Assembly: GCF_036226605.1 (NCBI RefSeq)
Contig: NZ_CP109000.1
Coordinates: 3,902,501 to 3,966,500, forward strand
DNA from: Streptomyces sp. NBC_00704
GTDB taxonomy: Bacteria; Actinomycetota; Actinomycetes; Streptomycetales; Streptomycetaceae
Direction: 5' to 3'
Length of the DNA: 64,000 bases
Both the position numbers and the translations under genes were made by a program. A model generated the notes under the pieces. That model was not told the origin of the DNA and made no database searches. It was given only the letters and a program-made list of their open reading frames with translations. Positions 49,332-57,735 of this stretch are shown here, in pieces (the stretch's first letter is position 1; each line of letters starts with the position of its first letter).

Positions 49332-49338
49332 CTGGTAG

Positions 49339-49373
49339 ACGAAGGGCCCGGTCCATTGGACCGGGCCCTTCGT
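49339..49373 (+). terminator. tRNA-Ser(CGA) terminator
   Basis: ACGAAGGGCCCGGTCC-ATT-GGACCGGGCCCTTCGT, a perfect 16-bp stem, eight bases after the tRNA. Confidence 0.92.
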
Positions 49374-49581
49374 CGTGCTCCGTCTCGGTTTCCGTCTCGT
49401 CGAAAGCGCCCCGCCTTCCCCCCGGGCCGGCGCGTGCACGGCGTCGGCCGGGTCTCCGCGCGCGTCGCCTCCCGCCGTTCATGAACGCGCCACGACGATC
49501 AAAAGCGGTGTGTAAATCGCACTTACAGATACACTCGCCGCCGTCAACAAGGGCCCGCGCGGGCACTACTGGGGAGGCCAG

Positions 49582-49758
49582 GTGGCGGTGAACGCCAAGA
49601 AGATCGCCGTCTACATGCTCGTGGTCTTCGTGCTCTATGTGATCATCACCGACCCGGCGAAGGCGGCGGACTACGTCCAGATAGGCTTCGAGGGCATATC
49701 GGACGCCGCCAAGGCCATCGGCGACTTCTTCACCTGGCTCGCCGACGGGGCCAAGTAG
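49582..49758 (+). CDS. Small membrane protein, 58 aa
   Basis: GTG 49582 lies four bases after GGGGAGG; a second GTG at 49588 also fits. It reads VAVNAKKIAVYMLVVFVLYV, IITDPAKAADYVQIGFEGIS, DAAKAIGDFFTWLADGAK. One membrane segment (residues about 9-23), then an amphipathic helix. I recognise no family function. Length below usual gene-finder limits. Confidence 0.75.
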   Translation: MAVNAKKIAVYMLVVFVLYVIITDPAKAADYVQIGFEGISDAAKAIGDFFTWLADGAK

Positions 49759-49788
49759 CCCACACCGTCGTACGCACAGGGAGTGCCC

Positions 49789-50082
49789 ATGATCCGCCAC
49801 CTGGTCCTCTTCAAGCTGAACGAGGGCGTCCGGCGCGACGACCCCCGGGTCGTGCGGGGAGAGGCCGCCTTCCGCGCGCTGGGCGGCAAGATCGAGGAAC
49901 TGCGCTTCTGGGAGCTGGGCTGGAACGTCAGCGACCGCCCCGTCGCCTACGACTTCGCGATCAACTCGGCGGTCGAGGACGCGGACGCCCTCAAGCGCTA
50001 CATCGAGCACCCCGAGCACCAGTCGGGCGTCGCTCTGTGGCGCGAGTTCGCCACCTGGGTGGTCGCCGACTACGAGTTCTGA
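49789..50082 (+). CDS. Dabb (stress-responsive A/B barrel) family protein
   Basis: 97 aa, ATG 49789 with GGGAG six bases upstream. MIRHLVLFKLNEGV at the start and YDFAINSAVEDADALKRYIE, then HPEHQSGV, mark the dimeric alpha-beta barrel fold. Catalytic role in this family is mostly unknown. Confidence 0.9.
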   Translation: MIRHLVLFKLNEGVRRDDPRVVRGEAAFRALGGKIEELRFWELGWNVSDRPVAYDFAINSAVEDADALKRYIEHPEHQSGVALWREFATWVVADYEF

Positions 50083-50117
50083 GCCGTCCCGCCCGGCCCG
50101 CCGCTCCGACGGCACGG

Positions 50118-50146
50118 AGCCCTCCGCCCTGACGGCGGAGGGCTTT
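50118..50146 (+). terminator. Terminator after the Dabb gene
   Basis: AGCCCTCCGCC-CTGAC-GGCGGAGGGCT followed by TT. It separates the Dabb gene from sigF. Confidence 0.88.
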
Positions 50147-50207
50147 CGCACGTCCGGCACGACCGTAAGGGCCCAACTTATCCCTCAACACGGCGTTATG
50201 GGGTGCT

Positions 50208-50220
50208 TGCACACAGTGCA
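50208..50220. promoter_or_regulatory. Dyad TGCAC-ACA-GTGCA upstream of sigF
   Basis: Perfect 5-bp arms 77 bp before the sigF start in an AT-richer stretch. Possible site for a developmental regulator; none can be named. Confidence 0.35.
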
Positions 50221-50296
50221 CATGTCTTGTGATGCTATGACCGCTTTTGACGGATGAGTTGACCGATGTTGACCTGACGAAGAGGTGGCGTTGACC

Positions 50297-51175
50297 GTGT
50301 CGGCCAGTACTGCGCCGCCTCAGGAAGAGGCACCCCCGGCACCCGCACCGGCCCCCGCCCTGGAGACCGTGCCCGAAGCCGCCACGGAACCCGCGCCGGC
50401 CCCCCAACGGAGCCGTGGCGCGGACACCCGGGCGCTGACCCAGGTGCTCTTCGCGGAACTCAAGGAACTCCAGCCGGGCACGCCGGAGCACAACCGCGTG
50501 CGCGGGGCGCTCATCGAGGCCAACCTCCCGCTCGTGCGCTACGCGGCCGCCCGCTTCCGCTCCCGCAACGAGCCGATGGAGGACGTCGTCCAGGTCGGCA
50601 CCATCGGCCTGATCAACGCCATCGACCGCTTCGACCCGGACCGGGGCGTGCAGTTCCCCACGTTCGCCATGCCCACGGTCATCGGCGAGATCAAGCGGTA
50701 CTTCCGCGACAACGTCCGCACGGTCCACGTGCCGCGCCGCCTCCACGAGTTGTGGGTGCAGGTCAACAGCGCCACCGAGGACCTCACCACCGCCTTCGGC
50801 CGCACCCCGACGACGGCCGAGATCGCCGAGCGGCTGCGCATCGCCGAGGAGGAGGTCCTCTCCTGCATCGAGGCGGGCCGCTCGTACCACGCCACCTCCC
50901 TGGAGGCGGCGCAGGAGGGCGACGGCCTGCCCGGACTCCTGGACCGCCTCGGCTACGAGGACCCGGCGCTCGACGGCGTCGAGCACCGCGACCTCGTCCG
51001 CCACCTCCTGGTCCAGCTGCCGGAGCGCGAACAGCGCATCCTTCTCCTGCGCTACTACAGCAACCTGACGCAGTCCCAGATCAGCGCCGAACTCGGCGTC
51101 TCCCAGATGCACGTGTCCCGGCTCCTCGCCCGCTCCTTCCAGCGGCTCCGCTCGGCCAACCGCATCGAGGCCTGA
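50297..51175 (+). CDS. sigF: RNA polymerase sigma factor SigF (SigB/SigF/SigG family)
   Basis: 292 aa from GTG 50297; GTG 50285 and TTG 50291 are in frame but lie on or too close to the AGAGGTGG site. A Pro/Ala-rich leader of about 40 residues precedes region 2 (LVRYAAARFRSRNEPMEDVV, GLINAIDRFDPDRGVQFPTF), region 3 and region 4 (LTQSQISAELGVSQMHVSRL). Gene order with sigN matches S. coelicolor SCO4035/SCO4034, where sigF is needed for spore maturation. That identification is from memory plus homology. Confidence 0.92.
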   Translation: MSASTAPPQEEAPPAPAPAPALETVPEAATEPAPAPQRSRGADTRALTQVLFAELKELQPGTPEHNRVRGALIEANLPLVRYAAARFRSRNEPMEDVVQVGTIGLINAIDRFDPDRGVQFPTFAMPTVIGEIKRYFRDNVRTVHVPRRLHELWVQVNSATEDLTTAFGRTPTTAEIAERLRIAEEEVLSCIEAGRSYHATSLEAAQEGDGLPGLLDRLGYEDPALDGVEHRDLVRHLLVQLPEREQRILLLRYYSNLTQSQISAELGVSQMHVSRLLARSFQRLRSANRIEA

Positions 51176-51517
51176 CGGAACGCGGGACGACCCGCATGAC
51201 GGGGCGCGGGAGGGGAACCGGGTCAGGACACGTCACTCGTTGAGGGATCGCAAGCACGACCGAGTCGTCACCGCTGAGAGCGAATCACCCAGTGGGACCG
51301 ATCCCGGTGAAACCCCGCTGAAAAGCCGTCAGACCCCCTGTTTCCAGGGCTGATTCGTCACTCACGTGTCGACATGTCACTACAGCGTGTTGCCGACATG
51401 TGACATTCTGCCGGAAGAGCGTTTGCCGGGGCTTCGGCTCCGGTATTCAGGTGAAGGCTGACGTTCCTCAAGCGGGGGCGTTGCGCCGCGACCGTCCCGC
51501 GACCCAAAGGGGGTGGC
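51176..51517. other. Intergenic region sigF-sigN
   Basis: 342 bp, less GC-rich than the genes. It holds CCCTG-TTTC-CAGGG near 51338-51352, the CGACATGT direct repeats, and presumably the sigN promoter. Confidence 0.6.
51370..51404. promoter_or_regulatory. CGACATGT direct repeats upstream of sigN
   Basis: CGACATGTCAC (51370-51380) and CGACATGTGAC (51394-51404) are direct repeats 24 bp apart. The spacing, two to two and a half helical turns, is suitable for cooperative binding. About 115 bp before the sigN start. Confidence 0.4.
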
Positions 51518-52435
51518 ATGTCCGCAGAACAGGGCAGCTCGAAGGTGCTCACGCTCACGCTCACGCCGAGCGAGTCCGCGCCCGTCGCGCCTGTCGCGCC
51601 GGTCGAGCCCGACGTGCTCGACGACGTCACAGCCCCCGAGGCCCCCCAGGCCCCGGCTCTCACGGCCACGGGGGCCATCGACACCCGCACCCTGTCCCGC
51701 TCCCTGTTCCTGCGACTGGCCACGCTCGCCGAGGACAGCCCCGAGCGGGTCTACGTCCGGGACACGCTGATCGAGCTGAACCTCCCCCTCGTGCGCTACG
51801 CGGCGGCCCGCTTCCGCTCGCGCAACGAGCCCATGGAGGACATCGTCCAGGTCGGCACCATCGGCCTGATCAAGGCGATCGACCGCTTCGACTGCGAACG
51901 CGGCGTCGAGTTCCCGACGTTCGCGATGCCGACGGTCGTGGGCGAGATCAAGCGCTTCTTCCGCGACACGTCCTGGTCGGTGCGCGTCCCGCGCCGGCTC
52001 CAGGAGCTGCGTCTGGCCCTCACCAAGGCCAGCGACGAGCTCTCCCAGAAGCTGGACCGCTCGCCGACGGTCGCCGAACTCGCCGCGGTCCTGGGCGTGT
52101 CCGAGGAGGACGTCGTCGACGGCCTCGCGGTCGGCAACGCCTACACGGCCTCCTCGCTGGACTCCCCGGCCCCGGAGGACGACGGCGGCGAGGGCTCCCT
52201 GGCGGACCGCCTCGGCTACGAGGACACGGCCCTGGAGGGCGTGGAGTACCGGGAGTCGCTCAAGCCCCTCCTGGCCAAGCTGCCGCCCCGCGAGCGCCGC
52301 ATCATCATGCTGCGCTTCTTCGCCAACATGACCCAGTCGCAGATCGGCGAGGAGGTCGGCATCTCCCAGATGCACGTCTCCCGCCTCCTCACCCGGACCC
52401 TGGCCCAACTGCGCGAGGGCCTGATCTCCGACTAG
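51518..52435 (+). CDS. sigN: RNA polymerase sigma factor SigN (SigB/SigF/SigG family)
   Basis: 305 aa, ATG 51518 after AAAGGGGGTGG. Region 2 LVRYAAARFRSRNEPMEDIV, GLIKAIDRFDCERGVEFPTF; region 4 MTQSQIGEEVGISQMHVSRL. Very similar to the preceding SigF, so the two are tandem duplicates. SigN of S. coelicolor acts in aerial growth and sporulation; assignment rests on gene order. Confidence 0.9.
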   Translation: MSAEQGSSKVLTLTLTPSESAPVAPVAPVEPDVLDDVTAPEAPQAPALTATGAIDTRTLSRSLFLRLATLAEDSPERVYVRDTLIELNLPLVRYAAARFRSRNEPMEDIVQVGTIGLIKAIDRFDCERGVEFPTFAMPTVVGEIKRFFRDTSWSVRVPRRLQELRLALTKASDELSQKLDRSPTVAELAAVLGVSEEDVVDGLAVGNAYTASSLDSPAPEDDGGEGSLADRLGYEDTALEGVEYRESLKPLLAKLPPRERRIIMLRFFANMTQSQIGEEVGISQMHVSRLLTRTLAQLREGLISD

Positions 52436-52563
52436 CCGGGGATCAGGAGCGCGCGGGCCCTCAGGGAGACCTCCGTCCTGGAGACACAGCTCCCCGCCGC
52501 GTCGTATGCGCCGAGCCGGTCCGGGGGCTGTTCTCCTGACGGTGCGTCAGGCACACTGCCGTG

Positions 52564-53424
52564 ATGCGAAGTCCGGCACGGGCACGTGAGCGGCGGCGCG
52601 CCCTTCGGGGCGCGTCGGCCGCCGCCGCGGTCGTCGTGGCGACGGCGGCCCTGGCCGTCGGCTGCGGAGGCGGCGGACACGGCGGTGACTACGTCGCCAT
52701 CGGCGCGGCCGGTGACCCGGCCGCCCCGGACGCGGACGGTCCCGCGGATCCGACCGGCGGGGTGCGTCTCGTTCCGCTGGACGGACAGCGCGGTTCTCCC
52801 GGCGGCACACCGGGCTCCGGCGCCACGGCGCACAGCGGGGCCGGGACGACGTCCGCCACCGGATCACCCGACGGGACACCCGGCTCGGCCGGCGACCCCC
52901 GCGGCACGGCCGTCGGGGGCGGTTCGACGAGCGGAACCGGTTCGGCCGGGGGCGGTTCAGGCGGGGACCGGTCAGGCGAAGGCGGTCCAGGCGGCCGCGC
53001 GGGTTCCGTCCCACCCGTACCCTCGCCCTCACTCCCGCCCTCGCGCCCGCAGTCACCGCCGCCCGTGCCGGCGTCCACGCCCCCGAGTCCGGGGCCGTCC
53101 GGGGGAGCGTCCGGCGGACCGGCCGCCCTCTCCGTGAGCGAGCCCGTCCGCGCGAGGACGGATCGGCGGTGGTGCGAGGACGTGACCCTGACGTTCGTCA
53201 ACTCGGGCGGCCGCGCGGTCGGTTCGGGGACGGTCACCTTCGGCGCGCATGTCGTGGACGCCCTCGGCACGGACTGGGCCACCCGGAAGTCCACGGTCCC
53301 GCTGCCCACACCGATCGCCGCCGGCACGCGCAAGGCGCGGACGTGGACGGTGTGCGTCGACGCGTGGCGCGTACCGCTGGGGATGCACATCGAGACACGC
53401 GACGTCGCGGTGCGGTGGGAGTGA
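52564..53424 (+). CDS. Putative lipoprotein with Gly/Ser/Pro-rich spacer
   Basis: 286 aa from ATG 52564 (GTG 52561 directly before). Basic N terminus RARERRRALRG, hydrophobic AAAAVVVATAALAVG and lipobox-like AVGC. Residues 40-185 are low complexity. The C-terminal 95 residues form an ordered domain (TDRRWCEDVTLTFVNSGGRA, then AWRVPLGMHIETRDVAVRWE) with two Cys that could pair. No recognised family. Probably surface anchored. Confidence 0.75.
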   Translation: MRSPARARERRRALRGASAAAAVVVATAALAVGCGGGGHGGDYVAIGAAGDPAAPDADGPADPTGGVRLVPLDGQRGSPGGTPGSGATAHSGAGTTSATGSPDGTPGSAGDPRGTAVGGGSTSGTGSAGGGSGGDRSGEGGPGGRAGSVPPVPSPSLPPSRPQSPPPVPASTPPSPGPSGGASGGPAALSVSEPVRARTDRRWCEDVTLTFVNSGGRAVGSGTVTFGAHVVDALGTDWATRKSTVPLPTPIAAGTRKARTWTVCVDAWRVPLGMHIETRDVAVRWE

Positions 53425-54007
53425 GGCCCTCGCCGGACCGGTGAAGGGCAGACAGGCAGAGGGCGGCGGCAGACACCGCCGGGCAGGCCGAGCAGGGGCC
53501 CGCGGAACAGCCGTCCCGAAGGCGCGAGCCCGACCCGGCAGACGCGGGCGCGGGTGCGGGCGGGAAGGGTGCAGGCACCGCAAGACGCGGGCACGGGTGC
53601 GGGTGCGGACGCGGGCGGGAAGGGCGCAGGCAGGTGGGCGCAGGCACCGCAGGGCGCAGGCGCAGGCGCGGCGAGGGGAGACGCACGTCCCCGCAAGGTG
53701 CGGGTGCGGGCAGATGGACGCAGGCACCGCAGGGCGCGGGCGCAGGCAGGTGGGCGCAGGCACCGCAAGACGCGGACGCGGGCAATGGACGCAGGCACCG
53801 CAGGGCGCGGGCGCGGCGGGGGGAGACGCATGTCCCCGCAAGGCGCGGGTGCGGCAGGGCGCGACGCGCGGGCGGGGCTCGGCGGAGGGAGGCGCGGGGT
53901 CGGGAAAGCGGGGCGCGTCGGCGTCGTCGGGACGGCGTCCCGTGCCGGTCGTCGCGTCCGGTGCTCGTCCGGGCGCCCGCGCCCACCCGTGCCGCGTGGT
54001 GCGGGAG
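53425..54007. other. 583-bp repeat-filled intergenic region
   Basis: No gene is supported. From about 53530 to 53860 it consists of degenerate GGGCGCAGGCACCGCAGG-type repeats. Every frame is open because of composition, and Cys/Pro/Arg-rich reverse-strand frames are artefacts. Confidence 0.75.
53565..53857. repeat. Complex degenerate minisatellite
   Basis: Two related blocks, 53641-53713 and 53792-53857, share caggcaccgcagggcgc at the start and GACGCAYGTCCCCGCAAGG further on. Between and before them are shorter copies of GTGGGCGCAGGCACCGCA. Confidence 0.85.
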
Positions 54008-54205
54008 TTACTTCAGCGCGAGCCAGGCGACGGCCGCGACGATCACGACGGCGGCGACGACGCCGATGATCAGGCCGATGCGCGAACCGGCTGCCGCGGG
54101 GGCCGGCTGGGCGGCCCGGGGGGCGCCCTCGTCGACGAACGCGCGGAACATCTGGGTGCTGCCGGCGGGGTCGTGGTTGCCCTGGGGGCCCTGGGTGTTA
54201 GCCAT
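54008..54205 (-). CDS. Small C-terminally anchored membrane protein
   Basis: 65 aa from ATG 54205 (MANTQGPQGNHDPAGSTQMF). A polar N terminus is followed by one membrane segment at the very end (IGLIIGVVAAVVIVAAVAWL) and LK. Tail-anchored topology. Divergent from the MarR gene. Function unknown; I believe it is conserved in streptomycetes. Confidence 0.72.
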   Translation of the reverse strand: MANTQGPQGNHDPAGSTQMFRAFVDEGAPRAAQPAPAAAGSRIGLIIGVVAAVVIVAAVAWLALK

Positions 54206-54389
54206 GTGCCGAGACACTAGCGAAAACGCGGGGGCGAGCCCAAGCGGGGGTCGTCACGGAGTTCCCGGCAGTCGGCGCGTGCGAGCCCGTCTCGGCGGCG
54301 GCGCGCACCCCGGCGCCTCCGCCACCTGCACATTTATCGCAGCAATACTTGCCTTTGCCAACTTTTTGTGGCGCAGGGTCCGGTTTTAT

Positions 54390-54432
54390 TTGCCTGCGTC
54401 AACCAACCGCTTCTATGGTTGCCCTAAGCAAC
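54390..54432 (+). promoter_or_regulatory. Promoter and operator of the marR-MFS operon
   Basis: TTGCCT (54390-54395), 18-bp spacer and TATGGT (54414-54419) form a promoter. The dyad GTTGC-CCTAA-GCAAC (54418-54432) overlaps the -10 and start region. Autorepression by the MarR protein is likely. The flanking 90 bp are clearly AT-richer. Confidence 0.65.
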
Positions 54433-54448
54433 GATACCGGGAGGTGCG

Positions 54449-55021
54449 ATGGCAGGGCAGGCGCAGTACGAGGAGCTGGCACGCCAGCTCAGCGCCGTCG
54501 GGGCCGTGAAGCGGGACCTCGGACGGATCCTGCCGCAGGACTGCTCCGCGGGCTCCGCCGCCGTGCTGGCGCTGCTGGGCAGCCACGGCGACATGCGCAT
54601 GAGCAACCTCGCCGAGCTGCTCGCCGTCGACATGTCCGTGACCAGCCGCCACGCCGCGCACCTCGCCGACCGCGGCTGGATCGAACGCTCCCCCGACCCG
54701 GCGGACAAACGCTCACGCATCCTGCACCTCACCCCCGAGGGCCACGCGATGCTCGTCGAGCTGTCGCGTCGCAGCGCCGGCCTCCTGGCCGAGCGGCTGG
54801 AGGACTGGACGGACGCCGAGGTCGGCCAGCTCATCGGACTGCTGACCCGGCTGCGCGCCAGCTTCGGCGACTGCCGGACCGTCGCCCACCGGCCGCCGCC
54901 CCCGCCCGCGCCCCGGCCCCCCGCACCCGCTGCTCCCCCCGTTCCCGCCGCACCGGCCGCACCGGCCGTCCCGGCAGGCGAACGGACACAGACCACCCGT
55001 ACACCCGCGCAAGCAACGTAA
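54449..55021 (+). CDS. MarR-family regulator
   Basis: 190 aa, ATG 54449 after GGGAGGTGC. Winged helix: SNLAELLAVDMSVTSRHAAH, LADRGWIERSPDPADKRSRI with the DxRxx wing. A Pro/Ala-rich tail of about 45 residues is unusual for MarR. Thirteen bases before an exporter gene, so it is probably its repressor; a dyad covers the promoter. Confidence 0.92.
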   Translation: MAGQAQYEELARQLSAVGAVKRDLGRILPQDCSAGSAAVLALLGSHGDMRMSNLAELLAVDMSVTSRHAAHLADRGWIERSPDPADKRSRILHLTPEGHAMLVELSRRSAGLLAERLEDWTDAEVGQLIGLLTRLRASFGDCRTVAHRPPPPPAPRPPAPAAPPVPAAPAAPAVPAGERTQTTRTPAQAT

Positions 55022-55034
55022 GAAAAGGAAGCCC

Positions 55035-57626
55035 ATGGCAACGACCACACCAGCCGGTGTGCGGGCTCACGCGAAGCACGGCGGAGGGTCCCACGGCTCC
55101 GCCGGCGACGCTCCGATGACCCACCGGCAGATCATGGAGGCCCTCTCCGGGCTCCTGCTCGGCATGTTCGTCGCGATCCTGTCCTCCACGATCGTCTCGA
55201 ACGCCCTCCCGGAGATCATCGGCGACCTCGGCGGCGGCCAGTCCGCCTACACCTGGGTCGTCACCGCCGCGCTGCTGTCCATGACCGCGGCCACGCCCCT
55301 GTGGGGCAAGCTCTCCGACCTGTACAGCAAGAAGGCGCTCGTCCAGATAGCGCTCGTCATCTACGTGCTGGGCTCGGCCGCGGCCGGACTCTCCCAGAAC
55401 GCCGGCATGCTGATCGCGTGCCGTGTCGTCCAGGGCATCGGCGTCGGCGGCCTGTCCGCCCTCGCGCAGATCGTGATGGCCGCGATGATCTCCCCGCGCG
55501 AGCGCGGCCGTTACTCCGGCTACCTCGGCGCGACCTTCGCCGTCGCCACCGTCGGCGGACCGCTGCTCGGCGGCGTCATCACCGACACGAGCTGGCTGGG
55601 CTGGCGCTGGTGCTTCTACGTCGGCGTGCCCTTCGCCGTCATCGCGCTCGTCGTGCTGCAGAAGACCCTGCACCTGCCCGTCGTGAAGCGGGACGTCAAG
55701 GTCGACTGGAGCGGCGCGTTCTTCATCTCCGCGGCGGTCTCGCTGCTGCTGGTCTGGGTCACCTTCGCCGGTGACAAGTACGACTGGATGTCCTGGCAGA
55801 CGGCCGCGATGGTCGGCGGTTCGATCGTGCTCGGCCTGATCTTCGTGCTCGTCGAGTCGAGGGCCGCGGAGCCGATCATCCCGCTGCGGCTGTTCCGCAA
55901 CCGCACCATCACCCTGTCGTCGCTGGCCTCGCTCTTCGTGGGCGTCGCCATGTTCACCGGCACCGTGTTCTTCAGCCAGTTCTTCCAGCTGGCCCGCGAC
56001 CAGTCGCCGACGATGTCGGGTGTCATGACGATCCCGATGATCGGCGGCCTGTTCATCTCCTCCACGGTCTCCGGCCAGTTCATCACCCGCACCGGCAAGT
56101 GGAAGATCTGGCTGGTCAGCGGTGGCGTCCTGGTGACGGCCGGCCTCGGCCTGCTGGGCACCATCCGGTACGACACGGACTACTGGAAGATGGCCGTCTT
56201 CATGGCCCTGCTGGGTCTCGGCATCGGCATGATGATGCAGAACCTGGTGCTCTCCACGCAGAACCAGGTCGCCCCCTCCGACCTCGGCTCGGCCAGCTCC
56301 ACGGTCACGTTCTTCCGCTCCCTCGGCGGTGCCGTCGGCGTCTCCGCGCTGGGCGCCGTGATGGCCCACCGCATCACCGACTACGCCCAGGACGGCATCG
56401 CCGACCTCGGCCCCAAGTACGCCTCCCTCGCCGGTTCCGGCTCGTCGGGCCAGATCCCGGACATGGACAAGCTGCCCGCGCCGCTGCGCACGGTCATGGA
56501 GAGCGCGTACGGCCACGGCATCGCGGACGTCTTCCTGATCGCGGCCGGGCTCGCCCTGCTGGCCTTCCTCATCACCCTGTTCATCAAGGAGGTCCCGCTG
56601 CGGACCAAGGGCGCGCTGGCGCAGGCCGCCGACCCGGACACGGCCCCGGACACGGCCGCGACCACGGCCATGGGCGCCTCAGCGGACGCCTCCGCCGTCA
56701 CGGACGCGGTATCGGCCGCGGACGCGACTTCCGCCGCCGGCCCGGCCGCCGCCGGCGAGAAGGTCCCCAGCTGGGCCGTCGCCGGACCGGACGCCGAGGG
56801 CGGCGCCGAGAGCGCCCAGCGGCTGTCCGCCGTCGCCACCGCCGAAGCGGCCCCGACGCCCCCGGCCGGCATCCCGGTGCACGGGTTCGTCCGGGGCGCG
56901 GAGAGCGCGCCCGTCCCGCAGGCCGCCGTCACGCTCATCTCCCTCGCCGGACGGCAGCTCGGCCGCTCGATCGCGCAGGGCGACGGCTCCTACGCGCTGG
57001 ACGCGCCGGGCACGGGTTCGTACGTGCTGATCGCCTCCGCCGACGGCTTCCAGCCGCAGGCCTCCACGATCGTCGTCAACGGCGAGCCGGTCGCGTACGA
57101 CATCCTGCTCAGCGGGACCAGCGGACTCGCCGGCGTCGTGCGCGCCGCCGAGTCGGGCGAGACCGTCGAGGGCGCGATGGTGATCGTCACCGACGTGCGC
57201 GGCGACCTGCTCGCCACCGCGGCCACCGGTGAGCAGGGCGAGTTCTCCTTCGCCGAGCTGGTGCCCGGCACGGTGACCGTCGCGGTCAACGCGCCCGGTT
57301 TCCGGCCGCGCGCCCTGCCCGTCGAGGTCGGCGCCACGGGCGTGACCCGTGCGGAGGTCGCCCTCGACGCGGGGGCCCGGCTCCAGGGCGTCGTCCGGGC
57401 GCCGCACGGCCCGCTGGCCGACGCGCGGGTGACCCTCGTGGACGCCGCCGGCAACGTGGTCGGCACGGCCACCACCGGCGTGGACGGGGCGTACGCCTTC
57501 GCCGACCTCGACGGCGGCGACTACACCGTCATCGCGACCGGCTACCCGCCGGTGGCCACCGCGCTGACCGTGTCCGGCGCCGGCGCCGACGGCCACGACA
57601 TCGAACTGGCCCACCCCGGCGAGTAG
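55035..57626 (+). CDS. DHA2 MFS exporter fused to carboxypeptidase-regulatory-like domains
   Basis: 863 aa, about 330 more than a normal DHA2 pump. Residues 30-545 show 14 membrane segments with LWGKLSDLYSKKALV (motif A), GGPLLGGVITDTSWLGWRWC (motif C). A linker rich in Ala/Thr/Asp (about 555-620) leads to three beta-sandwich repeats (about 622-860): GFVRGAESAPVPQAAVTLIS, GVVRAAESGETVEGAMVIVT, GVVRAPHGPLADARVTLVDA, each ending in GxYxFxxLxxGxYTV-like strands. The domains might face the cytoplasm if topology is N-in with 14 TM. Probably MarR regulated. Substrate unknown. Confidence 0.92.
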   Translation: MATTTPAGVRAHAKHGGGSHGSAGDAPMTHRQIMEALSGLLLGMFVAILSSTIVSNALPEIIGDLGGGQSAYTWVVTAALLSMTAATPLWGKLSDLYSKKALVQIALVIYVLGSAAAGLSQNAGMLIACRVVQGIGVGGLSALAQIVMAAMISPRERGRYSGYLGATFAVATVGGPLLGGVITDTSWLGWRWCFYVGVPFAVIALVVLQKTLHLPVVKRDVKVDWSGAFFISAAVSLLLVWVTFAGDKYDWMSWQTAAMVGGSIVLGLIFVLVESRAAEPIIPLRLFRNRTITLSSLASLFVGVAMFTGTVFFSQFFQLARDQSPTMSGVMTIPMIGGLFISSTVSGQFITRTGKWKIWLVSGGVLVTAGLGLLGTIRYDTDYWKMAVFMALLGLGIGMMMQNLVLSTQNQVAPSDLGSASSTVTFFRSLGGAVGVSALGAVMAHRITDYAQDGIADLGPKYASLAGSGSSGQIPDMDKLPAPLRTVMESAYGHGIADVFLIAAGLALLAFLITLFIKEVPLRTKGALAQAADPDTAPDTAATTAMGASADASAVTDAVSAADATSAAGPAAAGEKVPSWAVAGPDAEGGAESAQRLSAVATAEAAPTPPAGIPVHGFVRGAESAPVPQAAVTLISLAGRQLGRSIAQGDGSYALDAPGTGSYVLIASADGFQPQASTIVVNGEPVAYDILLSGTSGLAGVVRAAESGETVEGAMVIVTDVRGDLLATAATGEQGEFSFAELVPGTVTVAVNAPGFRPRALPVEVGATGVTRAEVALDAGARLQGVVRAPHGPLADARVTLVDAAGNVVGTATTGVDGAYAFADLDGGDYTVIATGYPPVATALTVSGAGADGHDIELAHPGE

Positions 57627-57650
57627 CCCGGACGGTCGGCTGACGACTCC

Positions 57651-57683
57651 GGCCCGGTGCGGGGCGATCCCCCGCACCGGGCC
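57651..57683 (+). terminator. Hairpin between MFS and YceI genes
   Basis: GGCCCGGTGCGGGG-CGATC-CCCCGCACCGGGCC, 14-bp perfect stem 24 bp after the MFS stop. It may reduce read-through into the YceI gene. Confidence 0.8.
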
Positions 57684-57735
57684 GGTTCCAGTTTTCGCAG
57701 GACGAGCAGGACGAGCAGGACGAGGAGTACGTGAG

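Noticed and set aside
49247..49373. Second integration scar at tRNA-Ser(CGA)
   Set aside because: Its 3' end and terminator are not repeated anywhere I can see downstream, and the neighbouring genes are core.
53053..53986. Cys/Pro-rich reverse-strand proteins over the minisatellite
   Set aside because: They change with the repeat, overlap the end of the lipoprotein gene, lack ribosome sites and have no domain character.
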